Shown here: piece by piece, positions 18,474 to 27,686 of the stretch
Numbering within the stretch: position 1 is the stretch's first letter
Layout: each line of letters begins with the position of its first letter
Assembly (NCBI RefSeq): GCF_012933555.1
Contig: NZ_JABBPK010000001.1
Span: 1,900,001-1,964,000 of the forward strand
Direction of reading: 5' to 3'
Length of the DNA stretch: 64,000 nt
Origin: Niallia alba
GTDB taxonomy: Bacteria > Bacillota > Bacilli > Bacillales > Cytobacillaceae
Program-made: the position numbers and the translations under genes
Notes under the pieces: model-generated
Seen by the model: the letters and a program-made list of their open reading frames with translations, nothing else
The model's database searches: none
Told to the model about the DNA's origin: nothing

Positions 18474-19352
18474 ATGTTGGCAAAAGAAACAACGACGATT
18501 GGCTTTATTGGTACAGGTGTTATGGGGAAAAGTATGGCAAGACATTTATTGCATGCAGGTTATCCTGTTATTGTACATAATCGTACAAAAGAAAAGGCGT
18601 CTGATCTTATAGCAGAAGGAGCGGATTGGGCCGATAGTCCGCATGAAATCGCTTCTAAAGCCAATGTAATCATAACAATTATTGGGTATCCAAAAGATGT
18701 TGAGGAAGTATATTTAGGTGAACTTGGTTTAGTTAAAAATGCAAGAGAAAATACATATCTAATAGATATGACGACATCTACTCCGAGCCTTGCGAAAAGA
18801 ATATATGAGGAAGCGAAAAAGAAAAATATCTATACCTTAGATGCACCTGTTAGTGGTGGAGATGTGGGTGCAAGAGATGCAAAATTATCGATTATGGTTG
18901 GAGGAGACGAGGCTGTTTTTAAAGAACTTCAGTCAATATTTGAAATGCTTGGAACCAACATTGTTTACCAAGGACCAGCAGGAGCTGGCCAACATACAAA
19001 AATGTGCAACCAAATAGCAATTGCTTCGAATATGATTGGTGTAACAGAAGCGATTGTGTATGCAAAGAAAGCAGGATTAGATCCAGAAAAAGTTCTACAG
19101 AGCATTACAAGTGGAGCCGCAGGCAGTTTCTCTTTGAGTAATTTAGCGCCAAGAATGATTAAAGGTGATTTTGAGCCAGGATTCTATATCAAGCATTTTA
19201 TTAAAGATATGAGAATTGCGCTGGAAGAGGCAGAAGGAATGAATATGGAGACACCAGGGCTATCACTTGCTGAAACACTGTATAGTCATTTATCAGCAAA
19301 AGGTGAAGATGAGAGTGGCACACAGGCTTTATATAAATATTGGGATCGATAA
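18474..19352 (+). CDS. ykwC: 3-hydroxyisobutyrate dehydrogenase-like oxidoreductase
   Basis: 292 residues, the usual length for beta-hydroxyacid dehydrogenases. The NAD(P)-binding motif IGFIGTGVMGKSMARHL is at the N-terminus. The substrate motif DAPVSGGDVGA and the catalytic lysine region GAGQHTKMCNQI follow, with an all-helical C-terminal domain. The family reduces or oxidises small 3-hydroxyacids; the real substrate of YkwC is not known to me. GGAGAGG precedes ATG. It ends at a terminator shared with convergent patA. Confidence 0.92.
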   Translation: MLAKETTTIGFIGTGVMGKSMARHLLHAGYPVIVHNRTKEKASDLIAEGADWADSPHEIASKANVIITIIGYPKDVEEVYLGELGLVKNARENTYLIDMTTSTPSLAKRIYEEAKKKNIYTLDAPVSGGDVGARDAKLSIMVGGDEAVFKELQSIFEMLGTNIVYQGPAGAGQHTKMCNQIAIASNMIGVTEAIVYAKKAGLDPEKVLQSITSGAAGSFSLSNLAPRMIKGDFEPGFYIKHFIKDMRIALEEAEGMNMETPGLSLAETLYSHLSAKGEDESGTQALYKYWDR

Positions 19353-19399
19353 AAAAACAGCTTCCACCTCTGATGTTTGCAGAGATGGAAACTGTTTTT
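19353..19399. terminator. Bidirectional terminator between ykwC and patA
   Basis: AAAAACAGCTTCCACCTCTG pairs imperfectly with the segment CAGAGATGGAAACTGTTTTT. T-runs occur on both strands. Confidence 0.85.
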
Positions 19400-19400
19400 C

Positions 19401-20558
19401 TTATTTTTCTAGATAGTTTTTTATATATTCCTCTAATCGATTACATGCTTCAGTCAATGTTTCCATTGAATACGCAAACGAAATGCGGAAGTATCCTTCT
19501 CCTAGTTCGGAAAAAGCACTTCCTGGTACAACGGCTAAATTAACTTTATTAACTAAATCAAGACAAAAATCAAAGGAATTCATTTGATCTGTCGGTACTT
19601 TGATAAAAAAGTAAAATGCACCATCTGGCATAACGATATCGAAGCCGATAGAAGATAAGCGATCATATAGATATTTTCTTCTCTCTCTATAATCATCTCT
19701 CATTGGTTTGGCATCATCGATACCGGTAGTTAATGCTTCTAAAGCAGCTCTTTGAGAGATAGAAGAAGCGCATGTTACATTATATTGATGAACTTTTATT
19801 ATTTGCTGACTGAGGATTGTTGGAGCAAATAACAAACCAACTCTCCATCCAGTCATACTATGTGACTTAGATAGTCCATTAATTACAATCGTTTGTTCAC
19901 GAAGGTATTGAGCAATAGACACATGCTCTTGATCGTATAATAATTCGCTGTAAATTTCATCGGCTAAAATAAAGATGTCTTTTTCTCGAATTAGATCAGC
20001 TATTTCTATTAATTCTTTTTCCGTAAGGCTAACCCCTGTAGGATTTGATGGATAGGGTAGAACAATACATCTTGTTTTTTCTGTGATGTATTTCTTTATA
20101 ACATCAGCTGTAAAACGAAAAGAAGTATGACGAATATCAGCATATACAGGAGTTGCACCACATAAACGGATAATGGGCTCATAGCCAGGATACACTGGTC
20201 CTGGAAGAATTACTTCGACATCTTGGTCGAGGATAGTCCGAAATGTAACGTCAATTGCTTCACTAGCTCCCACTGTGACAATTACTTCTGTAGAAGGGTC
20301 ATAGGAAAGATTATATTTTTTATTTACAAACTGTGATGCTGCTTTTCGTAGAGCAAGATCTCCAGCGTTATGTGTGTAGGATGTATAATTTTCATCAATG
20401 GAAGTTTTAGCAGCTTCTTTAATATGTAGAGGGGTTGGAAAATCTGGTTGACCTATTGTTAAAGAAATCATCCCTTCCTTTCCGGCAACCATATTAGAGA
20501 ACTTTCTGATACCAGAAATCTCAATATTTTTAACTTTTTTATTGATTAAATGTTCCAT
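19401..20558 (-). CDS. patA: Aminotransferase A (class I/II, PLP)
   Basis: 385 residues. The fold-type I aminotransferase pattern is complete: GQPDFPTP near the N-terminus, YPSNPTG, the DEIYSEL aspartate that contacts PLP, and the lysine that binds PLP in NGLSKSHSMTGWRVG. The C-terminal arginine that holds the substrate carboxylate is in YFRISFAYS. B. subtilis PatA acts on acetyl-diaminopimelate in lysine synthesis; dapH and dapL of the same route lie 14 kb away in this window. AGGAG-type site upstream of ATG. Confidence 0.95.
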   Translation of the reverse strand: MEHLINKKVKNIEISGIRKFSNMVAGKEGMISLTIGQPDFPTPLHIKEAAKTSIDENYTSYTHNAGDLALRKAASQFVNKKYNLSYDPSTEVIVTVGASEAIDVTFRTILDQDVEVILPGPVYPGYEPIIRLCGATPVYADIRHTSFRFTADVIKKYITEKTRCIVLPYPSNPTGVSLTEKELIEIADLIREKDIFILADEIYSELLYDQEHVSIAQYLREQTIVINGLSKSHSMTGWRVGLLFAPTILSQQIIKVHQYNVTCASSISQRAALEALTTGIDDAKPMRDDYRERRKYLYDRLSSIGFDIVMPDGAFYFFIKVPTDQMNSFDFCLDLVNKVNLAVVPGSAFSELGEGYFRISFAYSMETLTEACNRLEEYIKNYLEK

Positions 20559-20630
20559 ATTAAGTCTCCTATCGTAACGTATTCTATAATGATATCAAAA
20601 GCGATGATTAATGAAAATACATAGACAAAT

Positions 20631-20666
20631 AAAAAGAGCAGGTACTTGAAAAATCTTTCCCTGCTC
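20631..20666 (-). terminator. Terminator after the 63-aa gene
   Basis: On the minus strand GAGCAGG (20666-20660) pairs with CCTGCTC (20642-20636), then TTTTT. Confidence 0.75.
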
Positions 20667-20685
20667 GAAGCTTAATATTATATTC

Positions 20686-20877
20686 TTAATAACCATACTC
20701 CCAATCAACATCTTCTTCAATAAATAATAATTGTTCATGGGATGATTGATCAGAATGAGTCTCTATGGATTTGGTTGTAAGGTTCTTTTCATCTGATTTT
20801 TTCCATGTGTCCAAATCGATATTTTCTAAAAATGTGACGGATAAATCATCGTGAAAAAGAATTGCAGTACCCTTCAT
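20686..20877 (-). CDS. Small hypothetical acidic protein
   Basis: 63 residues beginning MKGTAILFHDDLSVTFLEN and ending EEDVDWEYGY. No membrane helix or known motif. The upstream AGAGGGGACG site lies close enough to the ATG to support translation, and a terminator follows, so I believe it is a real gene. Function not recognised. It lies between patA and the RDD gene and is transcribed in the patA direction. Confidence 0.65.
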   Translation of the reverse strand: MKGTAILFHDDLSVTFLENIDLDTWKKSDEKNLTTKSIETHSDQSSHEQLLFIEEDVDWEYGY

Positions 20878-21142
20878 TGTGTACTCGTCCCCTCTTAAAG
20901 TGATTTAACAAAAATATCTTAACTTCTTTATTCACATCTTACACTTTTAGCATATGCCAATCGTATAAAATCGTCTAGGACTTTGTTAGATATTTCACGA
21001 AATAGAAAAAAATATTTAAACGTTTTATGAACATTTTTAGAAAACAGCTTTGTTTAAAAATTGTAAATCTACTAAACGTTTCATAAAAAAGGTTGTTTAG
21101 AGAATAAATACCAATTATCATATTAGAAGGAGGGGAAAATAA

Positions 21143-21670
21143 ATGGTTACAACAATACAAATAGAAGAAAATGAAAAGCATCCACAATATGCTGGATTTT
21201 GGATTCGTTTCGGGGCATGGGCAATCGATAGTATCATTCTCGGTATACCTTTACTAATTCTTTCGAATGTTATCTTTGCTCTGTTTGTGAATTCAATGGA
21301 AGTTCCTGAGGAATTATTGATTGATCCAACGAGTATAGATACGTTATCTGATGCTGAAATTTTATCAATCGCTGGTCCTATGATGCTTGCTTTCTTTGGA
21401 ACGATGATCGTATGTATGATATTTAGTCTTTTTTACTATACTCTGTTTCATGCATCTAAATGGCAAGCTACAATTGGAAAAAAACTATTAGGCTTAAAGG
21501 TAACGGATAAAAATGGAAAGAGACTTTCTTTCTGGAGAAGCTTAGGGAGATACTTAGTTTCTAGTCTATTATCAAGTATTTTGTTAATTGGTTTCATACT
21601 TGCAGCATTTACAGAGAAAAAACAAGCATTACATGATTTAATAGTAGGTTCAGTTGTAATCAAAAAATAA
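21143..21670 (+). CDS. RDD-family membrane protein
   Basis: 175 residues with three or four membrane helices. The RDD pattern is clear: YAGFWIRFGAWAIDSIIL (family Arg and Asp in the first helix), then a long third helix and QATIGKKLLGLKVTDKNGKR with FWRSLGRYL. RDD proteins are small membrane proteins of mostly unknown role; some are linked to ion or pH homeostasis. AGAAGGAGGGG lies upstream of ATG. The MFS gene downstream is separated by 141 bp and a hairpin, so co-transcription is uncertain. Confidence 0.88.
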   Translation: MVTTIQIEENEKHPQYAGFWIRFGAWAIDSIILGIPLLILSNVIFALFVNSMEVPEELLIDPTSIDTLSDAEILSIAGPMMLAFFGTMIVCMIFSLFYYTLFHASKWQATIGKKLLGLKVTDKNGKRLSFWRSLGRYLVSSLLSSILLIGFILAAFTEKKQALHDLIVGSVVIKK

Positions 21671-21692
21671 TTCCGATCACATCTGTTAAAAA

Positions 21693-21729
21693 ATCCATCA
21701 TGGAAGTGGTGATCACAAACATGATGGAT
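21693..21729 (-). terminator. Hairpin with T-run on the minus strand
   Basis: Perfect 10-bp inverted repeat ATCCATCATG (21693-21702) / CATGATGGAT (21720-21729). On the minus strand it is followed by TTTTTT, but no minus-strand gene is visible upstream of it. On the plus strand no T-run follows. Confidence 0.5.
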
Positions 21730-21811
21730 AACCAAAAGGTTCTGAAGCAGACAAACGAGAGGGTGTTATTGCGTTTTAACATACCCGATATTGGAGAGGA
21801 GAGCTTAACGG

Positions 21812-23116
21812 ATGGAACCGATAACCAATAAAGTTAAACTAGAAAAAAAGGGATTGGCATTATATTTTTCTTTGCCAATACTTTCGTGGGCACTCTATGA
21901 TGCTGCTAATACTATTTTTTCGTCTAATATTAATACAATCTTTTTCCCCTTATATTTGCAAGAAATCGTAGGTTCAGATGAAGTACAGAAACAAATAGCC
22001 TCAACTTTTATTTCCTATGCCAATGCACTAGCAAGTTTTCTATTAGTCATTTTTACGCCTTTATTTGGTGTAATGATGGACAGAACTGGAAAAAAGAAAA
22101 AGTATATTGTAATTTTAACATTACTAACTGTAATAGGTACGATTGCAATGGGGATTTTTTCGTTTATTCCATTTACACAAATGATGTTTGGAATCCCAAT
22201 GTCTTTAATACTTGTCATTCTTTTTTTTGTACTATCTAAATTTACGTATCATTCCAGTCTGGTGTTTTATGATACGATGATTTCTGATTTAGGAACCAAA
22301 GAACAGATTCCGTTAATTTCTGGGTTTGGTGTAGCAATAGGTTATTTTGGAACACTTATCGGCCTATCTGTTTATTTGTTTATGGACGATGGAGCATATA
22401 ATCAATCTTTTATTCCAACTGGTATTCTTTTTTTGCTGTTATCTTTGCCATTATTTATTTTCATAAAGGATACACCAAAGGAAAATGTTCCAAAGCAATC
22501 TGTTCTATCAGGATATCGTGAAATACTCGAAACCTTTAAGCAAATGAAGAATTATCGGAAGATTTTTATTTTTATGCTTGCCTATTTTTTTCTCAATGAT
22601 GCGTTAGCTACTACTATTGCAATGATGTCAGTATATGCAAATGCGGTTATTGGGATTAGTACTGGTAAGTTTATTATTCTTTATCTTGTGTCCACCATCG
22701 CAAGTATTATTGGTTCTTTTATTTTTGGATATATAACGAAAAGTATTGGAGCTTATCGAGCTGTGCGCTATGTAGGGATTTTATTAGTTATTGCGCTGAT
22801 CATTGCAACGATTGCTTGGAATGAAGGGTTATTCTGGGTAGCTGGAAGTCTATTTGGAGTGGCATTAGGTAGCATGTGGGTAACGACAAGAACGTACATA
22901 GTCGAAATTACTCCAGAAGAAAAACGAGGACAATTTTTTGGGCTGTTTGCCTTTTCTGGTAAAGTATCTTCTATTCTCGGTCCTTTATTATATGGAACTA
23001 TTACATTTGCTTTTGCTGATTTAGGAAATACAGCAAGTAGAATGGCACTAGGATCGTTAATTATCTTAACTATTATCGGGTTAGTTATTCATGCACGTGT
23101 GAAGGAAGAATGGTAG
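21812..23116 (+). CDS. MFS transporter, UMF1 (YxiO-like) group
   Basis: 434 residues with twelve predicted membrane helices in two halves. The start LPILSWALYDAANTIFSSN and the loop GVMMDRTGKKKKY (the MFS motif A equivalent) fit the UMF1/Atg22-like group that includes B. subtilis YxiO. Substrate unknown. GGAGAGGAGAG precedes ATG with slightly long spacing. The closest neighbours give no hint of the substrate. Confidence 0.85.
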   Translation: MEPITNKVKLEKKGLALYFSLPILSWALYDAANTIFSSNINTIFFPLYLQEIVGSDEVQKQIASTFISYANALASFLLVIFTPLFGVMMDRTGKKKKYIVILTLLTVIGTIAMGIFSFIPFTQMMFGIPMSLILVILFFVLSKFTYHSSLVFYDTMISDLGTKEQIPLISGFGVAIGYFGTLIGLSVYLFMDDGAYNQSFIPTGILFLLLSLPLFIFIKDTPKENVPKQSVLSGYREILETFKQMKNYRKIFIFMLAYFFLNDALATTIAMMSVYANAVIGISTGKFIILYLVSTIASIIGSFIFGYITKSIGAYRAVRYVGILLVIALIIATIAWNEGLFWVAGSLFGVALGSMWVTTRTYIVEITPEEKRGQFFGLFAFSGKVSSILGPLLYGTITFAFADLGNTASRMALGSLIILTIIGLVIHARVKEEW

Positions 23117-23192
23117 GAAAATAAGTTAGAGTAAAGTTAGGTTGTTCATAAGAGTAAACAAAATGTAAATGTTTCGTCAGAGGGAGGATAAT

Positions 23193-23276
23193 TTGCATGA
23201 TTATTACTTAAATGAACAGCCTTTTTACATACCTCAAAAAATCCATCAAATGAGAAATTTGGACGAACTACTTTAA
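23193..23276 (+). CDS. Possible 27-residue small protein upstream of cheV
   Basis: TTG start placed five bases after AGGGAGG, one of the better ribosome sites in the area. The frame encodes MHDYYLNEQPFYIPQKIHQM and seven more residues, then TAA. It is also open upstream to an ATG at 23169 that has no ribosome site. The composition (Tyr, Pro, Gln) is protein-like, but I cannot name a relative. It may be a short gene or only a chance frame. Confidence 0.35.
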   Translation: MHDYYLNEQPFYIPQKIHQMRNLDELL

Positions 23277-23377
23277 GAATAGCTAATAAATCCGATATAA
23301 AGGATAGGTATATAATATTAGTTAGTCGATTTTCATAACGGAATGAATTTTTTAAAACGCCGAAAGGACAAGAATAT

Positions 23378-24283
23378 ATGAAAAATGATAAAGGGATACT
23401 TTTAGAAACTGGCACAAATGAATTAGAAATTGTTGAGTTTAGCGTAGGAAAGAATCACTTTGGTATAAATGTGATTAAAGTGAAGGAAATTATTAACCCA
23501 GTTCCCATTACTCCAATTCCACATGCACACCCGTATGTAGAAGGAATTGTGGAGCTAAGAGGGGAAGTTTTAACAGTTGTTAATCTTGCAAATGTTTTAG
23601 GATATTCGCCTTCTGAAACCCCGGAAAAAGATAAATATATTGTTTCGGAATTTAATAAAACAAAAATAATTTTCCATGTCCATAATGTAACCCAGATTCA
23701 TCGTATATCATGGGAAAATATTGAAAAACCATCCGAAACTTATTACGGTACGGAGAGTCAAATTATTGGGGTAGTCAAATTAAACGGTGAGATGATTCTG
23801 TTACTTGATTTCGAGAAAATTGTTGTAGATATTAACCCTGAATCTGGGATAAATGTTCAGCAAGTAAAAAAATTAGGAGACAGAAAGAGAAGTGACAAGA
23901 AACTAATTGTCGTGGAAGATTCTGCACTTTTAAGAAAATTGTTAGAAGACACTTTAAATGCAGCTGGATTTCAGCATATAACATTTTTTGAAAACGGTCG
24001 TGAAGCATTAAACTATTTGACGAAAAAAGTGGAGGAAGGTAATTCAGTAGATGAAGTTGCTCAATTGATGATTACTGATATCGAAATGCCTCAAATGGAC
24101 GGGCATCATTTAACAAAAGTAGTCAAAGATAATGCAAACTTAGCACAATTGCCTGTTGTTATATTCTCTTCTTTAATTACAGATGATTTAAGACATAAAG
24201 GACAGGTAGTTGGAGCAAATGCTCAAGTAAGTAAACCAGAAATTAATGAATTAATTCATATTATTGATAATAATATTTTATAA
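23378..24283 (+). CDS. cheV: Chemotaxis coupling protein CheV
   Basis: 301 residues: an N-terminal CheW domain (about 15-150, with EIVEFSVGKNHFGINVIKV and GIVELRGEVLTVVNL) fused to a response-regulator receiver (about 170-301). The receiver has the acidic pair in VVEDSALLRK, the phosphoacceptor Asp234 in MITDIEMPQMDG, and the conserved lysine in VSKPE. CheV joins chemoreceptors to CheA and adapts when phosphorylated. Gene order with patA and ykyB is as in B. subtilis. No other chemotaxis genes are in the window. Confidence 0.96.
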   Translation: MKNDKGILLETGTNELEIVEFSVGKNHFGINVIKVKEIINPVPITPIPHAHPYVEGIVELRGEVLTVVNLANVLGYSPSETPEKDKYIVSEFNKTKIIFHVHNVTQIHRISWENIEKPSETYYGTESQIIGVVKLNGEMILLLDFEKIVVDINPESGINVQQVKKLGDRKRSDKKLIVVEDSALLRKLLEDTLNAAGFQHITFFENGREALNYLTKKVEEGNSVDEVAQLMITDIEMPQMDGHHLTKVVKDNANLAQLPVVIFSSLITDDLRHKGQVVGANAQVSKPEINELIHIIDNNIL

Positions 24284-24320
24284 AAGCTTACTACCAAATA
24301 GAAAATATTATTATGTGAAG

Positions 24321-24361
24321 AAAAATAGCCAAGCTAGGTTGAACTAGTTCGGCTATTTTTT
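24321..24361 (+). terminator. Terminator after cheV
   Basis: AAAAATAGCC (24321-24330) pairs with GGCTATTTTT (24351-24360). A near duplicate of the 3' arm (CAGCTATTTTTT) follows at once. Confidence 0.8.
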
Positions 24362-24450
24362 AGTTCAGCTATTTTTTAAAGAATTGTTGTTTTTAATCGG
24401 AAAAATGAAGGAGTCGGGAAAATAGAGCAGCCGAAATGGTGAAAGCTATA

Positions 24451-24918
24451 TTAATAACTTTCACCAAGCTTTTTAAAAACAGGTTTTTGGTATTTCTTTT
24501 TGCGGATAGTTTGATTTGGTGGTATCTCTTCTTTTAGCCCAGTATAGGTGGATAAAAGTTTTTTTGATTGTGTTAAGGAAAGAGTTGATTTGGGATTTCG
24601 GACACTTTGATTGAGAGATCCTAAATGTGGCAATTCCTCAAAATCCTTTTTAGTCGGAGGTAAATGAAATGTATAGTTTTCACATGCAATCAATAAATCT
24701 GATTGTTGTTGACTATATCTTGGATTATTTGAGAAGTGTAGACCAATTTTTTTTGCTTTGCCTTCTGCTAATAGTTTATGTAAACTGTCATGTTTTAATT
24801 TATATAGGAATTTTGGGTTTGGTGCTGTCTTTGCATGACGATTTACGACAGATATTGCCTGTAGAAGGTTTTCAACAGTAAGTTGTATTGGTGGTGGATA
24901 TTTTTGCTGCTTATTCAA
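24451..24918 (-). CDS. ykyB: YkyB family protein
   Basis: 155 residues from TTG 24918, chosen because AAAGGAGAG lies about ten bases upstream and the resulting length equals that of B. subtilis YkyB (about 154). The frame runs further 5', but the ribosome site lies inside that extension. Conserved segments: ENLLQAISVVNRHAKTA, LYKLKHDSLHKLL and IGLHFSNNPRYSQQQSD. It is a soluble basic protein with no assigned function that I know of. Divergent from the GGDEF-EAL gene and convergent with cheV. Confidence 0.88.
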   Translation of the reverse strand: MNKQQKYPPPIQLTVENLLQAISVVNRHAKTAPNPKFLYKLKHDSLHKLLAEGKAKKIGLHFSNNPRYSQQQSDLLIACENYTFHLPPTKKDFEELPHLGSLNQSVRNPKSTLSLTQSKKLLSTYTGLKEEIPPNQTIRKKKYQKPVFKKLGESY

Positions 24919-25263
24919 TCGCCTAACTCTCCTTTCTATTGATTTGTACAAGTAATTATACTATTTTTGCGAAAGAAAGGGAATAAAAAGAGCATATCTT
25001 TTCTACTATGTCCTCGTTAATGGAGCAAATGAAGATTGATTAACGCCTCTTTCAAGAATAAACATAATTTTTTATCTATTTAAGTACAGAATCCCATGCA
25101 GTTGCCGATAAAAATAGTAAAAGAAAAGTAGAGGCATGGTGAAGAGTGCTTACCATTGTGTCGAAGTTTGTTGAAATGAAATTTACTTTTAATCGATTTT
25201 ATCTTTTAAAAAAGGTGTTTTCTAAAACAAAATAATAATTGCTGCGTGTAAGGAATGAAATGG
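24919..25263. other. Intergenic region between ykyB and the GGDEF-EAL gene
   Basis: No gene, riboswitch or repeat recognised. It must hold two divergent promoters. Confidence 0.5.
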
Positions 25264-27363
25264 ATGGACAAATATAACAAGAATATTACAAGTGAGAACA
25301 TGATAGCTCAATCCAAATCAAATATAGAGAATATCATTTTTGAAATTATTTTTATGTATATAAAAGATATGGTCTTTATTATGAAAGTAGAAAAAGGGAA
25401 AACTTTTCGCTATATTTTTGTAAATGAAGCTGCATTTTTATTTGCTAAATTACCAATTGACTTTATTGGAAAAAAGCTTCAAGAGGTTTCAACTGGGGAA
25501 ACGGCTGCTATATTGCAGCGGGAATATTCGATTGTATGTGAGACAAAACAAAATCATAGTTATATAGATCAAATCAAGGCGGAAAATGGGGGGATTATTC
25601 ATGCAGAATCTGTTTTAACACCCATTTTGGATGAGCAAGATGAAGTGAAGTACATTGTTTCTATTACGAGAGATATCACAGAGTCTATAATGGAAAAACG
25701 ACAGCTGCATGAAAGCAAACAAAGATATCGATCATTAATAGAAAATAACTTAGATGCAGTCTTTACTGTTGATTTAGATGGAGTTATTCATGATATTAAT
25801 CCAGCTGGTTTAAAGTTAATTGGGAGAAGCGAGGAAGAACAACCTATCTTTTCGCTTTATGAACTAATAAATGAGGAAAATACCCTTTTCTATGATAGCT
25901 TTAGAAAATGCAAACTAACGGAATCATCGCAATCTATCGATTGTAAGCTAATAAGCCATAATGGTAACAAAATGTCTGTTCATACGAAATTCGTTCCAAT
26001 TAAAGTAAATCATGCAACTAGAGGTATTTATGTTATCTTAAGAGATATTTCAGAACGAACCAAAACAGCAGAAAAGATACGTTATATGTCATTTCATGAT
26101 CAGCTAACTGGTCTTTATAATAGACGGGCGCTGATGGAAGATATAAATCTTGAAATTAAAAGAGCAGAAACCGAGCAAGTAGCTTTTGCTTTAATGACTA
26201 TTGATTTAGATCGGTTTAAATACATCAACGATACATTTGGCCATATTGTTGGAGATCAAATTCTTTTAAAAGTTGCAGAAAGGTTATTAGAGTTTAAAAA
26301 TTATAGATGTCATGTGTATCGACAAGGAGGAGACGAATTTAATATTCTCCTATCCAATACAAATAGACAGGAAACAGCAAGCTTTGCTCAGCGTATAATC
26401 TCAAGTTTTGCTAATTCATTTTATTTAAATTCTCATGAATACTATATAAGTCCGAGTATTGGAATAAGTATGTATCCACATGATGGTGAGAATATTGAAA
26501 CAGTAATTAAGAATGCAGATGAAGCACTATTTCGTGTAAAAGAAAGAGGCAAAGCGCATTATCAATTTTATCGTTCTGATATGACTTCAAGTCTAAGCAA
26601 TGTAATATCATTAGAAACAAAGTTGCGAAAAGCGATCCAAAAAAAGGAACTTAAATTATATTATCAGCCACAAATTGATTTAAATGGTTATACATTTAAC
26701 AGCTTTGAGGCACTATTAAGATGGGAAAGCCTCTCTTTAGGAGTGGTTGCTCCCAATGATTTTATCCCCCTTGCAGAAGATACAGGTCTCATTATTTCAA
26801 TTGGTAATTGGGTAATTGAAACAGCATGTGAGCAGATAAAAGTTTGGAAAGCACTATATAATAAAGATGTACGAATAGCTGTGAATATTTCTCCGAAGCA
26901 ATTTCAGCAACCTAATTTTATAGAAGTAATTCGTACTTCTATTCAAAAGTTTAAGATTAAGCCATCCATGTTAGAAATCGAGATTACAGAAGGACTTATG
27001 GGGAATATTAAAGAAGCAATTCCTATCCTACGAAAATTAAAGGAGTTAGATGTTATTATTTCAGTTGATGATTTTGGAACTGGGTATTCTTCGCTTAGCT
27101 ATATTAAACAATTTCCAATTGATGTTTTAAAGATTGATCAGTCTTTTGTAAAAGATGTTGTTACAAATGCTAAGGATGCTGCTATTACGACAACTATTAT
27201 TCACTTAGGACAAAATTTAGGAATGGAAGTTATTGCAGAAGGTGTAGAAAATAAAGAGCAAGAAGATTTCTTAAAGAAGGCAAATTGCCAAAAAGCACAA
27301 GGATATTATTATTCCAAGCCATTGACATGCGAAGCTGCAGAACAGTTTCTTAGGGGATTCTAA
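25264..27363 (+). CDS. PAS-PAS-GGDEF-EAL cyclic-di-GMP protein
   Basis: About 699 residues. Order: PAS-like domain (about 20-140), second PAS domain (about 150-270, RYRSLIENNLDAVFTVDLDG), GGDEF domain (about 280-445; LTGLYNRRALMED and an intact RQGGDEFNILL), and EAL domain (about 455-699; SFEALLRW, IEITEG, DDFGTGYSSLSY, IAEGVE). Both catalytic signatures look complete, so it may make as well as break c-di-GMP, with the PAS domains sensing a signal. No membrane helices. I prefer ATG 25264, nine bases after AAGGA, over ATG 25255, which touches that site. Confidence 0.93.
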   Translation: MDKYNKNITSENMIAQSKSNIENIIFEIIFMYIKDMVFIMKVEKGKTFRYIFVNEAAFLFAKLPIDFIGKKLQEVSTGETAAILQREYSIVCETKQNHSYIDQIKAENGGIIHAESVLTPILDEQDEVKYIVSITRDITESIMEKRQLHESKQRYRSLIENNLDAVFTVDLDGVIHDINPAGLKLIGRSEEEQPIFSLYELINEENTLFYDSFRKCKLTESSQSIDCKLISHNGNKMSVHTKFVPIKVNHATRGIYVILRDISERTKTAEKIRYMSFHDQLTGLYNRRALMEDINLEIKRAETEQVAFALMTIDLDRFKYINDTFGHIVGDQILLKVAERLLEFKNYRCHVYRQGGDEFNILLSNTNRQETASFAQRIISSFANSFYLNSHEYYISPSIGISMYPHDGENIETVIKNADEALFRVKERGKAHYQFYRSDMTSSLSNVISLETKLRKAIQKKELKLYYQPQIDLNGYTFNSFEALLRWESLSLGVVAPNDFIPLAEDTGLIISIGNWVIETACEQIKVWKALYNKDVRIAVNISPKQFQQPNFIEVIRTSIQKFKIKPSMLEIEITEGLMGNIKEAIPILRKLKELDVIISVDDFGTGYSSLSYIKQFPIDVLKIDQSFVKDVVTNAKDAAITTTIIHLGQNLGMEVIAEGVENKEQEDFLKKANCQKAQGYYYSKPLTCEAAEQFLRGF

Positions 27364-27548
27364 ACATGTTTGTTGATTTGAATCATAAACTTATATTAGA
27401 GAGTAAATTATCATTGATAAATATCATTTCTGTTACGAAAGAAAGCTTGTGATAACTTAAACTAGTCAGTCAATCCATTAAAAATTAAGTTTGAAGTTCC
27501 CTTTTTTCCTTTGTAATTTTTAAAATGTACGAGGTTTTAGTAAAGAGT

Positions 27549-27647
27549 GCGTTGATTGCATTTTATATTCTTGATTTCCGCGGAAATAAAAAGGGTTTCC
27601 CTTCCCTTATTTACTAGAAAAACAAGAGTATTTAATACAATCAACGC
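27549..27647. repeat. Inverted repeat of about 28 bp arms
   Basis: Left arm GCGTTGATTGCATTTTATAT (from 27549) matches the reverse of the right arm ending at 27647 (GCGTTGATTGTATTAAATAC when inverted) at most positions. About 40 bases, including TTTCCGCGGAAA, lie between. It could be a terminator for the C39-like gene or a small MITE. Confidence 0.55.
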
Positions 27648-27686
27648 GAGTAGTAGAGTTTATTTATAAGATGTATATTCTAACCT

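Noticed and set aside
21720-21830. 36-codon frame starting ATGATGG between the RDD and MFS genes
   Set aside because: The start lies in the arm of a strong hairpin, the ribosome site is weak and the frame overlaps the MFS start.
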